Shown one piece after another: positions 6,034-7,172 of a DNA stretch of 7,172 bases (its first letter is position 1; the number at the start of each line of letters is the position of its first letter). The stretch covers positions 1 through 7,172 of the forward strand of contig CALMPX010000337.1 of the NCBI GenBank assembly GCA_937871355.1. Reading direction: 5' to 3'. The notes beneath the pieces were generated by a model. It saw only the letters and a program-made list of their open reading frames with translations. It was not told the DNA's origin and did no database searches. A program made the translations under genes and the position numbers. Source of the DNA: an uncultured Bdellovibrio sp. GTDB lineage: Bacteria > Bdellovibrionota > Bdellovibrionia > Bdellovibrionales > Bdellovibrionaceae.

Positions 6034-6582
6034 ATGAAAATTCAATTGTTAAAAAATTTATTCCTCAATTTATTGGCTATCGCCCTAACAAGTCAGTTGT
6101 ATTCGTGTGCTGACGGAGGATCTTCATCTAGTCCGACGACGACCACGACAGAAATTTCTGGGTCCTACACAACAGAATGTGCCACTTTTGAAGGGGTCAC
6201 TGAAGGTGGTGGACCGGGCTCTTCTTTTGCCGCTGTTTTTAAGTTCCCTACGACGGAATCGACCACAAGTTCGACCCTGAATGCCTACACGGCAGTCGAT
6301 TGCCCTAGTATAGATTACATGAACGGAAGTGATATTCTTTTAACTAGCGTGACGAAAATAAGTACTGTCCCTGCATTTCCCCATAGTAAAATACTATCAA
6401 TGGACAGTGGTTCTGGCACTTTTAACTTTCTATATCAAGTCGACGGATCAAGCCTTCGCTTACTTAACGTTATATGTCAAACTGCACTTCCGGCTGTAAA
6501 TTGTTTTGATGGTAATACTCATGCCACAGCATTTGATGCTGATAAAACTCAAAATTCGGTTCTGGCTAATCCGACGCCTTAA
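6034..6582 (+). CDS. Small lipoprotein of unknown function, paralogue of the left-edge gene
   Basis: This encodes 182 residues from an ATG with AGGGAG (6024-6029) four bases upstream. The signal (1-25) ends L-Y-S-C25, an acceptable lipobox, so the mature protein is probably lipid-anchored. A Gly/Ser/Thr-rich linker (28-39) tethers a domain that opens with G43-S-Y45-x3-C49 and continues with S-S-F-A-A-V-F-K-F, A-Y-x4-C, and L-Y-Q-V...L-x-L-L. The same landmarks in the same order occur in the lipoprotein at 1-519, supporting a shared fold of about 140 residues, probably beta-rich. Two further cysteines (in V-I-C-Q and V-N-C-F) may pair. No catalytic motif is visible. It diverges from the kinase-like lipoprotein gene and converges on the sulfatase gene with a 3-base gap. 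I do not recognise a named family beyond a recollection of similar G-x-Y/W-x3-C lipoproteins in Bdellovibrio. Confidence 0.87.
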   Translation: MKIQLLKNLFLNLLAIALTSQLYSCADGGSSSSPTTTTTEISGSYTTECATFEGVTEGGGPGSSFAAVFKFPTTESTTSSTLNAYTAVDCPSIDYMNGSDILLTSVTKISTVPAFPHSKILSMDSGSGTFNFLYQVDGSSLRLLNVICQTALPAVNCFDGNTHATAFDADKTQNSVLANPTP

Positions 6583-6616
6583 CTATTAGTTTAATTTAAA
6601 TTGATAGTTAATTTTT
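6581..6616 (+). terminator. Candidate intrinsic terminator for the 6034 gene
   Basis: In plus-strand RNA, 6581-6592 pairs with 6598-6609 over 12 positions (two G-U), with a 5-base loop, and TTTTT follows at 6612-6616. It begins within the stop codon of the 6034 gene. Read from the minus strand, the two wobble pairs become mismatches and no T-run follows, so it would act in one direction only. The stem has just one G-C pair, so it may be weak. It overlaps the 3' end of the sulfatase coding region. Confidence 0.35.
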
Positions 6617-7172
6617 ACATTATGATCTAACGCCTCAACCGTCCATGACCCCGTCTCGACAGGTTGAGGTAAATGTGGAATGACCCAGACTCTGCGCCAC
6701 TCAGGCAAAATAATTTGAATCATTTTATATTTTTTTCCTGATGGCGATGTAAATACCAATTCAATATTACGTCTATCACCTTTAGGCTGAGACAGCAGCA
6801 ATAATGCCCAAGCACTCGAAGCTGAAGCCTGTGTTACTGTGTTTTTCTCACGTTGATTAACGGCTGGCACTAAAAGAATTTTTTGCAAGCCAGGGGTTGT
6901 GATTGATTTAAGCATATCCGTATTACTAATTTGATCTTCGACTTCTAATCCTGAATGAAAATAAAATTCATTTCGTTTTTCTAAAAACCACTCAGACAAA
7001 AGCTGCCTATATAAACTTGATTGATCTTTATGGCTATAGACAATATTATTTTGTTCATTGGGATCATCTTTTAAATTATACAATTCACGATCATTAGGGT
7101 TGTATTTTGATTCAATGTACTTCCATTCTGAGTCCATCAACCCCCATTTTTCCGGACTCGCATTTTTATGAA
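6586..7172 (-). CDS. Sulfatase-family protein, C-terminal part (5' end outside window)
   Basis: The frame is open from the right edge to a stop at 6586, giving 194 whole codons of an incomplete gene. The TTG codon at 7140 is an internal Leu, not a start, because the frame continues upstream with HKNASPEKWG. The visible part opens with WKYIESKYNPNDRELYNLKDDPNEQNN, the classic end of the sulfatase / alkaline-phosphatase-like fold (WKYI...ELYDLxxDPxExxN). The catalytic Cys/Ser and metal ligands lie in the missing N-terminal part. After about residue 85 comes an extra domain: A-W-A-L-L-L-L, then IELVFTSPSGKK, then TGSWTVEALDHN to the end. The SPSG...G-x-W-x4-x-D theme is seen in small beta-sandwich domains such as the proprotein-convertase P domain. 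The family would cleave sulfate esters from glycans or remove phosphate or phosphonate groups; which one cannot be told here. Confidence 0.85.
   Translation of the reverse strand, partial: HKNASPEKWGLMDSEWKYIESKYNPNDRELYNLKDDPNEQNNIVYSHKDQSSLYRQLLSEWFLEKRNEFYFHSGLEVEDQISNTDMLKSITTPGLQKILLVPAVNQREKNTVTQASASSAWALLLLSQPKGDRRNIELVFTSPSGKKYKMIQIILPEWRRVWVIPHLPQPVETGSWTVEALDHNVKINYQFKLN

Noticed and set aside
7138..7140. TTG at 7140 as the start of a complete 184-residue gene
   Set aside because: The frame stays open to the window edge and the residues before it fit the sulfatase; the gene is simply cut by the edge.

Overview
This is a low-GC window packed with genes for exported proteins. Five of the seven genes carry lipoprotein-type signal sequences, one of the others has a Sec signal peptide and one a probable Sec signal. 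The seventh (a sulfatase) lacks its start in this window. Two neighbouring genes share the signal-peptide ending F-Q-N-C-S. I remember that ending, and the C...AYQxSxVPxG...C...ExRxC...C module in one of them, from Bdellovibrio and relatives. My best guess is a low-GC member of the Bdellovibrionota (Bdellovibrionales-like). This rests on recall of protein motifs, not on a marker gene. No RNA gene, CRISPR array, insertion sequence or phage gene is visible.

Layout. Positions 1-2321 hold three minus-strand lipoprotein genes. In transcription order they are a PA14-domain lipoprotein (2321 to 1497), a lipoprotein with a cysteine module and a C-terminal domain resembling part of conjugation protein TraN (1430 to 603), and a small lipoprotein cut by the left window edge (519 to 1). 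A 293-base divergent spacer (2322-2614) separates them from a plus-strand pair: a secreted SGNH/GDSL-type hydrolase (2615-3643) and, 16 bases later, a small secreted protein of unknown function (3660-4079). The pair collides tail to tail with a large minus-strand lipoprotein gene (5782 to 4076), and the two stop codons share the tetranucleotide TTAA. That protein looks like a divergent atypical kinase-fold protein. A 35-base perfect dyad (5790-5824) abuts its ribosome binding site. After a 251-base divergent spacer comes a second small lipoprotein (6034-6582), which shares its motif order with the protein at the left edge. It converges, with a 3-base gap, on the 3' end of a sulfatase-family gene (7172 to 6586) whose start lies outside the window.

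How they may work together. Nothing here is a recognised operon or pathway. The common theme is the cell surface: a carbohydrate-binding-type module (PA14), a possible adhesion-type domain (TraN-like), a possible ester hydrolase (SGNH), a sulfatase and unknown lipoproteins. The most unusual items are the kinase-like lipoprotein with its dyad-controlled leader, the twin F-Q-N-C lipoproteins with a non-standard lipobox, and the repeated small-lipoprotein family at both ends.
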